Part shown: positions 1-8,700 of the stretch, in pieces
Layout: each line of letters starts with the position of its first letter
Numbering within the stretch: position 1 is the stretch's first letter
DNA from: Micromonospora ferruginea
Lineage (GTDB): Bacteria; Actinomycetota; Actinomycetes; Mycobacteriales; Micromonosporaceae
NCBI RefSeq assembly: GCF_013694245.2
Contig: NZ_CP059322.2
Span: 1,546,001 to 1,610,000 of the forward strand
Length of the DNA stretch: 64,000 nucleotides
Reading direction: 5' to 3'
Made by a program: the position numbers and the translations under genes
Notes under the pieces: model-generated
Told to the model about the DNA's origin: nothing
Seen by the model: the letters and a program-made list of their open reading frames with translations, nothing else
The model's database searches: none

Positions 1-225
1 ACGCTCACCGTGAACTGCGCGATCCCGTCGGCGTACGACGCGGACCTCTACCTGCTCAGCGCGAGCGGAAGCACGCTGACCCGCTCGGTGAACGACGGCG
101 CCGGGACGGACGAGTCGCTCACCCTGACCCGTACCGCGTCCGGCACCGCTACGTACCACCTCGACCTGGAGGCGTACGCCGGCTCCGGGACCGCCGACTA
201 CGCCTGCACGGTCGCGAGGTCCTGA
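1..225 (+). CDS. Secreted protein, C-terminal PPC-like domain (5' partial)
   Basis: The reading frame is open from base 1 and ends at a TGA at 223-225, so only the last 74 residues are present. They form a Ser/Thr/Ala-rich beta-sandwich pattern with a Cys near each end (VNCAIP and YACTV) and the run DADLYLLSASG. This resembles the bacterial pre-peptidase C-terminal (PPC) domain found at the end of secreted proteases and other exoenzymes. The catalytic part lies outside the window, so the enzyme type cannot be told. The ATG-like starts inside this stretch are not real starts. Confidence 0.6.
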   Translation, partial: TLTVNCAIPSAYDADLYLLSASGSTLTRSVNDGAGTDESLTLTRTASGTATYHLDLEAYAGSGTADYACTVARS

Positions 226-296
226 CCCGCGACGGGGGTCCGTGGGCGGGCCGGTGAGGCTCCGCCCGCGGACCGGCGGGCCGCTACGCTCGGCTC

Positions 297-1181
297 GTGT
301 CGAACTCCGATGCTGTCGACGAACCGCACGCGGTGGGGGTGGCCGCGCTGATCCGCCGGCGGCTCGGCGAGTGCAGCCCGGCCGAGCGCCGGGTCGCCCG
401 CACCCTGCTCGCCTCCTACCCCTCCGCCGGCCTGGGCACGGTGGCCGCGTTGGCCGAGCGGGCCGAGGTGAGCGCGCCGACGGTGCTGCGCCTGCTGTCC
501 CGGCTCGGCTTCGGCGGCTACCCGGAGTTCCAGCGGGCGCTGCGCGACGAGCTGGCCGAGCGGGAGACCTCGCCGCTGACCGCCTACCGGGCGAGCGAGC
601 GGGGTGGGACGCCGCCGGAGGGCGCGCTGCCCCGGGCCGCGGCGGCGCTGCCGGACGCGGTGGCCGGCACGCTCGCCGACCTGCCGCAGGGTGAGCTGGA
701 CGCGGCCGTGCGCCTCCTCGCCGACCAGCAGCTCCGGGTCACCGCGGGCGGTGGCCGGTTCTCCGCGTTGTTCGCGAATTATCTGGTCCTGCACCTGATG
801 CAGGTGCGCGGCAACAGCCGGCTGCTGCCCGCCGGCCCGGTGGAGCGCGCCGACATGCTCGTCGACGTCGGCCGGCGCGACCTGGTGGTGCTCTTCGACT
901 TCCGCCGCTACGAGGAGCCGACCCTGGAGCTGGCCCGGCAGGTCACCGCCCGGGGCGCCCGGGTGGTGCTGTTCACCGACCGGTGGCTGTCGCCGGTGGC
1001 CGGCCTGGCCGAGGTGGTGCTGCCCGCCCGGGTCGACTCACCGTCGCCGTACGACAGCTTCGTGCCCACCCTCGCGCTGGTGGAAACGCTGGTCACTGCG
1101 TTGATGGACCGGCTCGGCCCGGTGGCCGGCGCCCGGCTCAAGGCGATGGAGGGGGCGCAGCAGGCGTTCGGCGGGCGCTGA
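297..1181 (+). CDS. MurR/RpiR-family transcriptional regulator
   Basis: This 294-residue protein has the RpiR layout: an N-terminal helix-turn-helix around residues 35-75 (ALAERAEVSAPTVLRLLSRL) and a C-terminal SIS sugar-phosphate-binding fold around residues 125-260. The usual length is about 280-300. The GTG at 297 is the first start before the conserved region. The gene lies 92 bases upstream of an amino-acid-type ABC transporter operon on the same strand. Two GTTAC/GTAAC palindromes lie in that gap, so it probably controls the operon. RpiR proteins usually sense phosphosugars, but the transporter here looks like an amino acid type, so the ligand is uncertain. Confidence 0.85.
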   Translation: MSNSDAVDEPHAVGVAALIRRRLGECSPAERRVARTLLASYPSAGLGTVAALAERAEVSAPTVLRLLSRLGFGGYPEFQRALRDELAERETSPLTAYRASERGGTPPEGALPRAAAALPDAVAGTLADLPQGELDAAVRLLADQQLRVTAGGGRFSALFANYLVLHLMQVRGNSRLLPAGPVERADMLVDVGRRDLVVLFDFRRYEEPTLELARQVTARGARVVLFTDRWLSPVAGLAEVVLPARVDSPSPYDSFVPTLALVETLVTALMDRLGPVAGARLKAMEGAQQAFGGR

Positions 1182-1188
1182 AACGTCC

Positions 1189-1232
1189 GTTACAAAAAAC
1201 TGTAACCCCACCGAGATCGTAACGTGAGTTAC
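1189..1232 (+). promoter_or_regulatory. Two GTTAC/GTAAC inverted repeats, candidate RpiR operator
   Basis: Two palindromes lie between the RpiR gene and the binding-protein gene. The first (1189-1206) is GTTACA, six bases, then TGTAAC. The second (1219-1232) is GTAAC-GTGA-GTTAC. This stretch is AT-rich compared with its surroundings. The position just upstream of the transporter operon, and the neighbouring RpiR gene, suggest an operator. Which protein binds is inferred. Confidence 0.6.
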
Positions 1233-1273
1233 AGTCCGGGGGCTGGCTGTTCCGGCCCCCGGAAGGACTCCCC

Positions 1274-2215
1274 ATGCGCATCCGTTCCCTCGCCCTGGTC
1301 GGCGCGACCACGGCCCTGCTCGCCGCCACCGCCGCCTGCGGCGCCTCCTCGGCCGGTGGCTCCACCGACGAGGTCAAGCCCGTCTCGGTCACCATCGACG
1401 GCGTCGGCGCGGTCGACACCGATAAGACGCTCGCCGGCAAGGTCCCGTCCGACGTGCGCGGCCGTGGCGCCGTCACGGTCGCCACCAACGCCCCCTACCA
1501 GCCGTTCATCGACTTCAAGGTGGAGGGCCGCACGGATGCGTTCGTCGGCCTCGACCACGACCTGTTCCAGGCCGCCTCGGCCCGCCTCGGCCTCAGGGCC
1601 ACCTTCACCCAGCAGCCGTTCGACGGCCTCGTGCCCGGCCTCCAGGCCGCCAAGTACGACGCCATCGCCGGCGGCATCACCGACAAGAAGGAACGCCAGC
1701 AGGTCGCCACGTTCGTCGACTACTCCGCCTCCGGCACCGGGTTCCTGGTCGCCGCCGGCAACCCGCTCGGCGTGAAGACCGTCGCCGACCTCTGCGGCCG
1801 CACCGTCGCCGTGCAGAAGGCCAGCAACCAGGCGAAGAACCTCGCCACGTACGCCAAGGAGAGCTGCGCCGGCCGGCCGCTGGAGGTCAAGGAGTACCCG
1901 GAGAACCCGCAGGCGGTGCAGGCGCTGATCGCCGGCAACGTGCAGGTCGTCGCCGCCACCCGGGTCAACCTGGTGGACACCGCCGGCTCGCTCGCCGGCA
2001 AGGCCGAGCTGGTCGACGACCCGTCCTCGCCCAACGGCTGGCTGGCCAGCCCGAACGGCTTCGGGTTCCTCAAGGCCGACAAGGAACTCGCCGAGGCGTA
2101 CCGGGCGGCCGTGCAGTCGCTGATCGACGACGGCACCTACGGCAAGATCCTCACCCGCTGGAAGCAGACCCCGATCGCGGTCGAGAAGGCCACCATCGAC
2201 CAGGCCATCGACTGA
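1274..2215 (+). CDS. ABC transporter substrate-binding lipoprotein, polar amino acid type
   Basis: This is a 313-residue family 3 solute-binding protein (SBP_bac_3). A signal peptide ends in a lipobox with Cys at about residue 21 (TAACGA), which predicts a lipid-anchored extracytoplasmic protein. The family region follows, with APYQPFIDF, GLDHDLFQAA, YDAIAGGITDKKER and GRTVAVQKAS, the last being part of the second lobe. A Shine-Dalgarno-like GGAAGGA precedes the ATG. It heads a binding protein, permease, ATPase and peptidase operon. The ligand could be an amino acid, an opine or a short peptide-like compound; the M20 peptidase downstream favours an N-acylated or peptide-like substrate. Confidence 0.85.
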   Translation: MRIRSLALVGATTALLAATAACGASSAGGSTDEVKPVSVTIDGVGAVDTDKTLAGKVPSDVRGRGAVTVATNAPYQPFIDFKVEGRTDAFVGLDHDLFQAASARLGLRATFTQQPFDGLVPGLQAAKYDAIAGGITDKKERQQVATFVDYSASGTGFLVAAGNPLGVKTVADLCGRTVAVQKASNQAKNLATYAKESCAGRPLEVKEYPENPQAVQALIAGNVQVVAATRVNLVDTAGSLAGKAELVDDPSSPNGWLASPNGFGFLKADKELAEAYRAAVQSLIDDGTYGKILTRWKQTPIAVEKATIDQAID

Positions 2216-2241
2216 CCCGGCGGACCACCGCCCCCCGATCC

Positions 2242-2300
2242 GCGGTCGCCGGGCGCCCTCCGACTCCGTGAGGGCGGGCCCGGAGGCGCCCGGCGACCGC
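2242..2300 (+). terminator. Long stem-loop between binding-protein and permease genes
   Basis: Perfect 16-base arms lie at 2242-2257 (GCGGTCGCCGGGCGCC) and 2285-2300, separated by 27 bases that can fold further. There is no T-run. Hairpins at this position often protect or partly terminate the binding-protein transcript, so the binding protein is made in excess over the membrane parts. Its presence also argues that the permease starts at the ATG at 2328 rather than at a GTG inside the hairpin. Confidence 0.65.
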
Positions 2301-2327
2301 CGAACCCCTGCCGGAGGCACCCCCACG

Positions 2328-3185
2328 ATGACCACCACCGAACCCCCGGCGGTACGGGTCGTCCCCGTCCGCCACTACGGCCGCTGGCTGACCGCGCTGG
2401 TCGTGGCCGGGCTGGCCGCGCTGTTCCTGCGGGCGCTGCTGAGCAGCCCCAACCTCGAACCCGGCACCGTCGCCCACTACCTGTTCCAGGACTACGTGCT
2501 CGACGGCGTGGTCACCACGCTCTGGCTCACCCTGCTCGCCATGGTGCTCGGCACCGCCGGCGGCATCCTGCTCGCCGTGCTGCGACTCTCCGACAACCCG
2601 GTGCTGCGCGGCGTCTCCTGGACGTTCATCTGGGTCTTCCGCGGCACCCCGCTGCTGGTGCAGATCATCTTCTTCGGGTTCCTCGGCGCGCTCTTCCCCC
2701 GGATCACGCTCAGCGTGCCGTTCACCGGCACCGTCCTGTTCGACCGGCCCACCAGCGTGGTGGTCACCGGCACGGTCGCCGCCGTGCTCGCGCTCTCGCT
2801 CAACGAGATGGCGTACGCCGCCGAGGTGATCCGCGGCGGCATCCTCGCCGTCGACCAGGGACAGACCGAGGCCGCCGCCGCGCTCGGCATGGGCCCCACG
2901 CTCACCCTGCGCCGGGTGGTGCTGCCCCAGGCCATGCGCGTGATCATCCCGCCGATGGGCAACGAGACCATCACCATGCTCAAGTCCACCGCGCTGGTGT
3001 CCATCATCGCCGGCCGGGACCTGATGACCGCCGTGCAGAGCGTCTACCAGAACAACTACAAGGTGATCCCGCTGCTGCTGGTGGCGGCGATCTGGTACCT
3101 CGCCCTGGTCAGCCTCCTCTCCGCCGGCCAGTGGCTGGTGGAGCGCCGGTTCGGCCGCGGCTTCGCCCGGGGAGGCGTGCGATGA
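2328..3185 (+). CDS. Amino acid-type ABC transporter permease
   Basis: This 285-residue integral membrane protein belongs to the HisM/GlnP family. About five or six hydrophobic segments are visible, from [19 protein letters not shown] to [15 protein letters not shown]. The cytoplasmic EAA loop ([20 protein letters not shown]), which docks the ATPase, lies near residue 185. The start was set at ATG 2328 because CCGGAGGCA lies just before it. A GTG at 2268 would add 20 residues but falls inside the hairpin loop. The gene overlaps the ATPase gene by four bases (ATGA). Confidence 0.87.
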   Translation: MTTTEPPAVRVVPVRHYGRWLTALVVAGLAALFLRALLSSPNLEPGTVAHYLFQDYVLDGVVTTLWLTLLAMVLGTAGGILLAVLRLSDNPVLRGVSWTFIWVFRGTPLLVQIIFFGFLGALFPRITLSVPFTGTVLFDRPTSVVVTGTVAAVLALSLNEMAYAAEVIRGGILAVDQGQTEAAAALGMGPTLTLRRVVLPQAMRVIIPPMGNETITMLKSTALVSIIAGRDLMTAVQSVYQNNYKVIPLLLVAAIWYLALVSLLSAGQWLVERRFGRGFARGGVR

Positions 3186-3943
3186 CGGCGATGGTCCACG
3201 CCGAGAAGGTCACCAAGCGGTTCGGCTCCGTCGAGGTGCTCAAGGGCATCGACCTGACCGTGGCCGCCGGCGAGGTGGCCTGCCTGCTCGGCCCCTCCGG
3301 CTCCGGCAAGTCCACGTTCCTGCGCTGCGTCAACCACCTGGAGCGCATCGACGGCGGACAGCTCTCGGTCGACGGCGAACTGGTCGGCTACCGCCGCCAG
3401 GGCGACCGGCTCCACGAGCTGAAGGCCCGCGAGGTGGCCGTGCGCCGCCGCGACATCGGCATGGTCTTCCAGCGCTTCAACCTCTTCCCGCACCTCACCG
3501 CGCTCGGCAACGTGACCGAGGCGCCGGTGCGGGTGCTGCGCACCCCGCGCGACCGGGCCCGCGAGGAGGCGCTGCGGCTGCTCGACCGGGTCGGGCTGGC
3601 CGAGCGCGCGCACAACTACCCCAGCCAGCTCTCCGGCGGGCAGCAGCAGCGCGTCGCCATCGCCCGGGCGCTCGCCATGCGACCGAAGCTGATGCTCTTC
3701 GACGAGCCCACCTCCGCGCTCGACCCGGAACTCGTCGGCGAGGTGCTGGACGTGATGAAGGGCCTCGCCGCCGACGGCATGACCATGGTGGTGGTGACCC
3801 ACGAGATGGGCTTCGCCCGCGAGGTCGCCGACCAGGTCGCGTTCCTCGACGACGGGGTGGTGGTCGAGGCCGGCCCGCCCGACGAGGTGCTCGGCCGGCC
3901 CCGCCACGAGCGCACCCGCGCCTTCCTCGACAAGGTGCTCTGA
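3182..3943 (+). CDS. Amino acid-type ABC transporter ATP-binding protein
   Basis: This 253-residue ATPase has all nucleotide-binding motifs: Walker [10 protein letters not shown] at 37-45, the Q-loop in [12 protein letters not shown], signature LSGGQQQR, Walker [10 protein letters not shown] and the switch His in VVVTHEMGF. The combination GMVFQ.FNLFPH and [10 protein letters not shown] is typical of the GlnQ/HisP branch. It overlaps the permease by ATGA and the next gene by one base (TGATG), so the operon is tightly coupled. Confidence 0.9.
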   Translation: MTAMVHAEKVTKRFGSVEVLKGIDLTVAAGEVACLLGPSGSGKSTFLRCVNHLERIDGGQLSVDGELVGYRRQGDRLHELKAREVAVRRRDIGMVFQRFNLFPHLTALGNVTEAPVRVLRTPRDRAREEALRLLDRVGLAERAHNYPSQLSGGQQQRVAIARALAMRPKLMLFDEPTSALDPELVGEVLDVMKGLAADGMTMVVVTHEMGFAREVADQVAFLDDGVVVEAGPPDEVLGRPRHERTRAFLDKVL

Positions 3944-5109
3944 TGGATCCGCTGCTCACCGCCGCCGGCGACCGGCTCGCCACCTACCACGACCGGCTCG
4001 CCCGGCTGGTCGCCGTCGACTCCGGCTCCGGCCACGTCGACGGGCTGTGCGAGGTCGCCGACCTGGTGCAGGGCTGGTGCCTCGGCGCCGGGCTGGCCGT
4101 CGAGCGGGCGCCGGTCGCCGACCCGGCCGGCCGGCCGCTCGGCGACGTGCTGATCGCCCGCCGCCGGGGCGCCGGCACCCGCCGGGTCCTGCTCGCCGGT
4201 CACCTGGACACCGTGTTCCCCGCCGGCACCGCCGCCGCCCGCCCGTTCCGGGTGCACGACGGCCGCGCGTACGGGCCGGGGGTCAGCGACGACAAGGGCG
4301 GTGTGCTGGCCGGGCTGGCCGCCGTCGAGGTGCTCACCGCCACCGACCGGCACGGGTACGGCGAACTGGTGCTGGTCTGCACGCCGGACGAGGAGATCGG
4401 CTCGGTGGGCAGCCGGGCGCTGCTGCGTACCCTCGGGACCGAGGCCGACGTGGCGCTCTGCCTGGAGTGCGCCCGCGACAACGGTGACCTGGTCTCCGCC
4501 CGCAAGGGCGTGGCGGACCTCGCGGTGACGCTGCGCGGCCGGGCCGCGCACGCCGGCATCGAGCCGGAACGCGGCGCCAACGCGCTGCTCGCCGCCGCCC
4601 GGCTGACCGTGGCCCTCGACCAGCTCAACGGCCGTTGGCCCGGGGTGACGGTGAACGTCGGCGCGCTGCAGGCGGGCGGCCGGCCCAACGTGGTCGCCGA
4701 CCGGGCGCGGATGCTCGTCGACCTGCGCGCCTGGCGCACCGGCGAGTACGAGGCCGCGCTCGCCGAGATCCGCCGGCTGGTCGCCGCGCCGACCGTGTCC
4801 GGGGTGCACGCCGAGCTGACCGTGCAGGCGCCCACCCCGCCCTGGGAGCCGGACCCGGCCGGCCGCCGGCTGGCCGAGCTGGCCGCGAAGGTGGGCGCCG
4901 GGCTCGGCGTGCCGGTGTCGCACACCGCGACCGGCGGCTGCGCCGACGCCAACCTGCTGGCCGAGGCCGGCGCGACCGTGCTCGACGGGCTCGGGCCGAT
5001 CGGCGGCGCGGACCACAGCCCGGGGGAGTGGCTCGACCTCGACTCGGTGGTCCCCCGGGTGGCGCTGCTGGCCGGCCTGATCGACGCGGTCGGCCGGCGG
5101 GAGCCGTAG
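3943..5109 (+). CDS. M20-family metallopeptidase (carboxypeptidase G2/ArgE-like)
   Basis: This 388-residue peptidase lacks a signal peptide and should be cytoplasmic. The di-zinc site is readable in order: His and Asp in AGHLDTVFP, bridging Asp in GPGVSDDKGG, catalytic and metal Glu in TPDEEIGS, Glu in CLECAR and the last His in GGADHSPGEW. The dimerisation domain sits between about residues 185 and 295. Members cleave the amide of N-acylated amino acids or a C-terminal glutamate. Because it is the last gene of the transporter operon and overlaps it by one base, it probably cleaves what the transporter brings in. Confidence 0.85.
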   Translation: MDPLLTAAGDRLATYHDRLARLVAVDSGSGHVDGLCEVADLVQGWCLGAGLAVERAPVADPAGRPLGDVLIARRRGAGTRRVLLAGHLDTVFPAGTAAARPFRVHDGRAYGPGVSDDKGGVLAGLAAVEVLTATDRHGYGELVLVCTPDEEIGSVGSRALLRTLGTEADVALCLECARDNGDLVSARKGVADLAVTLRGRAAHAGIEPERGANALLAAARLTVALDQLNGRWPGVTVNVGALQAGGRPNVVADRARMLVDLRAWRTGEYEAALAEIRRLVAAPTVSGVHAELTVQAPTPPWEPDPAGRRLAELAAKVGAGLGVPVSHTATGGCADANLLAEAGATVLDGLGPIGGADHSPGEWLDLDSVVPRVALLAGLIDAVGRREP

Positions 5110-5155
5110 CGCGGCTGCCGGCTCGTGCCCGCGGTGCAACCTCTGACGTCGCTGG

Positions 5156-5698
5156 TCAGGTCGTCCGGACCTCCGCCCGGTTCGGCGGTCGCCGTCGACC
5201 GGTGCGCCGCACCGCCGGCACGGCGACGACGGGGCGGATCTCGCCGAGGGTCCGGTCGGCGTCGTGCCAGAGCATGCCGTGCAGGCCGCAGCGGCCGGAC
5301 CGCGCCGCCTGATCGAGCAGGGGCGAGTCGCGGCGCAGCGCGGCCAGGGTGGCGCGGATCTGCTCGTGCCCGCTGCCGTGTGGCAGCGAGCAGGTGGTGT
5401 GGCCGAGCACCACCACCAGGGGTGCGCCGAGGTGGCCGACCGCGTACTCGAGGCTGCCCAGCACCGCGGGCCCGGCGCTCAGCCCGGCCGCCCGGACCGC
5501 GAACACGTCGGCGCCGCCGAACACGATCGTCGCCTCCGGCTGCGGATCGGCGCAGGAGAGCACGGCGGCCACCGGCGCCCCGGCCGAGGCGAACGGCGCC
5601 GGCGCGGCGCCGACCCGGTAGCGGTGGTGGCCCGCGCGCAGCCGGGCGAGGGCGAAGCTCGGGCTGGTGGGCCATTCCTGGGGCGGGGATCCGGTCAT
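5156..5698 (-). CDS. Beta-carbonic-anhydrase-like protein with altered active-site dyad
   Basis: This 180-residue protein follows the beta-carbonic anhydrase pattern: SCADP, then VFAVRAAG, AVLGSLEYAVGHLGAPLVVVLGH and a HxxC pair. Zinc ligands Cys49, His100 and Cys103 are present, and so is Asp51. The Arg that pairs with Asp in the usual CxDxR motif is Gln53 here, so classical CO2 hydration may be weak or altered. The C-terminus is shorter than usual and ends in a basic tail. The start at 5698 has AGGAGA upstream; an earlier ATG at 5749 would lie in the divergent promoter. It is divergent from the DAB-type carbon-uptake gene, which suggests a link to inorganic carbon. Confidence 0.75.
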   Translation of the reverse strand: MTGSPPQEWPTSPSFALARLRAGHHRYRVGAAPAPFASAGAPVAAVLSCADPQPEATIVFGGADVFAVRAAGLSAGPAVLGSLEYAVGHLGAPLVVVLGHTTCSLPHGSGHEQIRATLAALRRDSPLLDQAARSGRCGLHGMLWHDADRTLGEIRPVVAVPAVRRTGRRRPPNRAEVRTT

Positions 5699-5744
5699 GT
5701 CCCTCACTTCTCCTCGTGACGAGCCACTGTCGTGCGTCTCACGA

Positions 5745-5766
5745 TACACGAATTAGAAATCGTGTA
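5745..5766. promoter_or_regulatory. Inverted repeat in AT-rich divergent promoter of the carbon-uptake module
   Basis: TACACGA (5745-5751) and TCGTGTA (5760-5766) are perfect 7-base arms around 8 AT-rich bases. The site sits between the carbonic-anhydrase-like gene (minus) and the DabB-DabA fusion gene (plus), 31 bases before the latter's ATG. This is one of the most AT-rich spots in the first 10 kb, as expected for a promoter. It looks like the operator of a dimeric repressor or activator, not encoded nearby, that could control both genes. Confidence 0.6.
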
Positions 5767-5796
5767 ATAGAGTGCGCATGTCTGAAGGGGGTGGCG

Positions 5797-8700
5797 ATGG
5801 ACGTCGCACTGGTTTCCGTGGTCCTGGCCGGGCCCGCCTCGGCGGCGCTCGGCGCGTTGACCGTGCCCGACCCGCGCCGGGCCGCCCGGGTGGCGAGCGC
5901 GTTGCTCGGGTTCGGCGCGGTGGCGGCCGCCGCGCTGCTCGTCCGGGTGGCGACCGGTCCGGCCGTGCCGGCCGTGCTCGCCCGCGTCGACACGATCGGG
6001 CCGGCGTTCTCCGTCGGCGTCCGCGTCGACCGGTTCACCGCGCTGTTCGTGCTGCTCGTCTGCGGGCTGGCCGCCGTGGTCGCCGGCTACGCCCGCCGCT
6101 ACCTCGACGGCGAGCCGGGCGCCCGCGCGCTCCAGGCGCGGGTGGCCGCGGCCACCGTCGCGACGCTGGTGATGGCGACCGCCCCCAGCCTCGTCCAACT
6201 GGCCGTCGGCTGGATCGCGGCCGGACACCTGCTGGTCGGCCTCATCGGCCACTACCGGGACCAGCCCCGGGTACGCGTCGCGGCGCGCCGCACCCGGCGC
6301 CTGTTCCTCGTCGGCGACGTCGCCCTGGTCGGCGGCCTCGCGCTGCTGGTCACGCCGTCCGGCGACGCCGACCTGGCGGCGGTCCGCGCCACGGTCGGCG
6401 ACCGGCCGGGCTGGCTGCTCGCCGTCGCCGGCGCGCTGCTGCTGGTGGCCGCCGGGGTGCGCTCCGCGCAGGTGCCGGCGCACCGCTGGCTGCCGTCCAC
6501 CCTGGACGCGCCGACCCCGGTGTCGGCCTTCCTGCACGCCGGGATGGTCAACGTGGCCGGCTTCCTCATGATCACACTGGCGCCGGTGGTGACCGCCGCG
6601 CCCGCGATGATGCCGGCGATGGCGCTCGTCGGCCTCGTCGCCGCCGTCTCGGGACTGCTGTTCGCCGCCGTGCGCACCGACGTCAAGGGCACGCTCGCCC
6701 GGTCCACGATCGCGCAGATGGGGTTCATGCTCGCCCAGTGCGGGCTGGGCGCGTTCGGGCTGGCCGCCGTGCACCTCGTCGGGCACGCCGTCTACAAGGC
6801 GTACGCGTTCCTCTCCGCCGGCGGCTCGCTCCAGGCGCAGACCCGCGACGCCGCCGCGCCACGGCCGGTCGGCCCGCCGCCCGCCCGGTCCCGCGCCCTG
6901 GCCGCGACGGCGGTGGTCGCCGCCGTGCTGGCCACCGAGCTGCTGCTCGGCGCCACGGCGAGCGGGGCCCTCGGCGCCGTGCTCGCCGCCGCCGCCGCGC
7001 TCGCCGCCGTCCGGTCCGCGCTCGCCGACCGCGCGCTGCCGACCCGGGCCGCTCTCACCCTCACCCTCGCCGTGGCGGCGCTGGCGAGCGCGTACCTCGT
7101 CGCGGGGCGGGTCGCCACCGGCTGGCTGGCGCTGCCCACCGGGACGAGCCCGCTCGCCGTCGGCGTCGCGGCGGGCGTGCTCGTCGCGGTGGCCGTCGCC
7201 GGGGCGGTCCTGCGCCACCGGGGGAGCGCCGCGCTGTGGTGGTGGGCCTGGCACGACGGCGGCGTACGCCCGCGCCGGCGGGTGGCCCCGGCCGGCGGCA
7301 CGACCCCCGCCGCGCTCACCACACCGCGTGCCGACCTGCTCGACCGTTCCGACGGGGCCCGCGTCGTCGCCGCGGCGACCGCCGCCACCGACCACGTCGG
7401 CGCGGTCGCGCCGCTGGACGCGTTCGTCGCGGTCAACCCGCTCGCCGGCCGGGAGAGCGTGCCGTTCGCGCGGGCCACCGCCGAGCTGCGGGACCTCGCC
7501 GGCGCGCGGACCCACCTGCCGGCCGCCGAGTACCGGCGGTGGCTACGCGACGGCCGGGTCAGCCGGGCCGACCTCACCGCGGTGCTCCCGCCGCCGGTCC
7601 CCGGCCCGGTCGCGCTGGGCCACCGGCGGGTCGACGCCACCGCGCTCCACCTGGCCGTGCTGGAGCATCCGGTGCACGACGGGCCGCCCCCGCCCGCCGA
7701 CCTGCTCGCGGTCGCCCGGCGCCGGCTCGCCGACCTGCCCGCGTGCCCCCGCCCCCGCACCCCCGACGCGGACGGACCGCTCACCCTCGCCGAGACGTTG
7801 GACCGGGCGCTGGGCACCCGCATCGTCGCGGACGTCGACGACCTGGTGGCCGGCTGGTGCGCCGCGCACCTCGGACGCCCGGCGGCGCGCTGGCCCGTCC
7901 CCGGGCCGGCCGACGAGGGCTGCTGGGCGCGCTGGCGGCGGCTGGCCGGCGCCGACCCGGCCCCGGCCCGGTGGGGCGTCGTCGGCCTCGCGGCCCTGGT
8001 CGACGCGCTGCCCCCGGCGCCCGAGCAGGCCGTCGCGGTGCTCCTGCGCGCGGTCGGGGTGCCACCGGCGGCCTGGTCCACCTACCTGTCCCGGTCGCTG
8101 CTCCGGCTGCCCGGATGGGCCGGGCACGCCCGCTGGGCGCAGGCCCACCCCGGGGCGGGGCCGGCGGTGAGCCCGCTGGACCTGCTCGCCGTGCGCCTCA
8201 CCTACGAGTACGCGCTGGCCGGCGCCGCCGCCCAGCGTCACCTGGAACTGCCCCCGGTGCTGGACGCGATCGCCGCCGCGACGCCCACCACCCTGCCCCG
8301 CGCCGCCGGGATCACGCCGGACGTCCTCGCCCGGCTGGCCGGCGCGCTCGACGTCGACGTCGCCACGCTGGCGTGCCTGCCCGGCGAGACCGTGGCGCTG
8401 CTGCGGGACGCCGCACTGCGGTTGACGCCCTCACGGCAGTCCGAGGTGTGGCTCGCCGCCGCCGAGCACGCCTACCGGCGTCGACTGCGCCACCGGCTGG
8501 ACCGGGACGTCGACCGGCCGTCCGCCCCGGCCCCGGCGCTCGCCCAGGCGGTGTTCTGCATCGACGTGCGCAGCGAGGGCCTGCGCCGCCACCTGGAGGC
8601 GGCCGGACCGGTCGACACGTACGGCTTCGCCGGCTTCTTCGGCCTGCCGGTGCGGACCGTGACCGCCGGGGCCCGGCGGGGCCGCGACCGCTGCCCGGTC

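Noticed and set aside
5125..5796. Upstream extension of the DabB-DabA fusion by 224 residues
   Set aside because: It is Arg/Pro-rich, runs antisense through the carbonic-anhydrase-like gene and crosses the divergent promoter. ATG 5797 has a good ribosome site.
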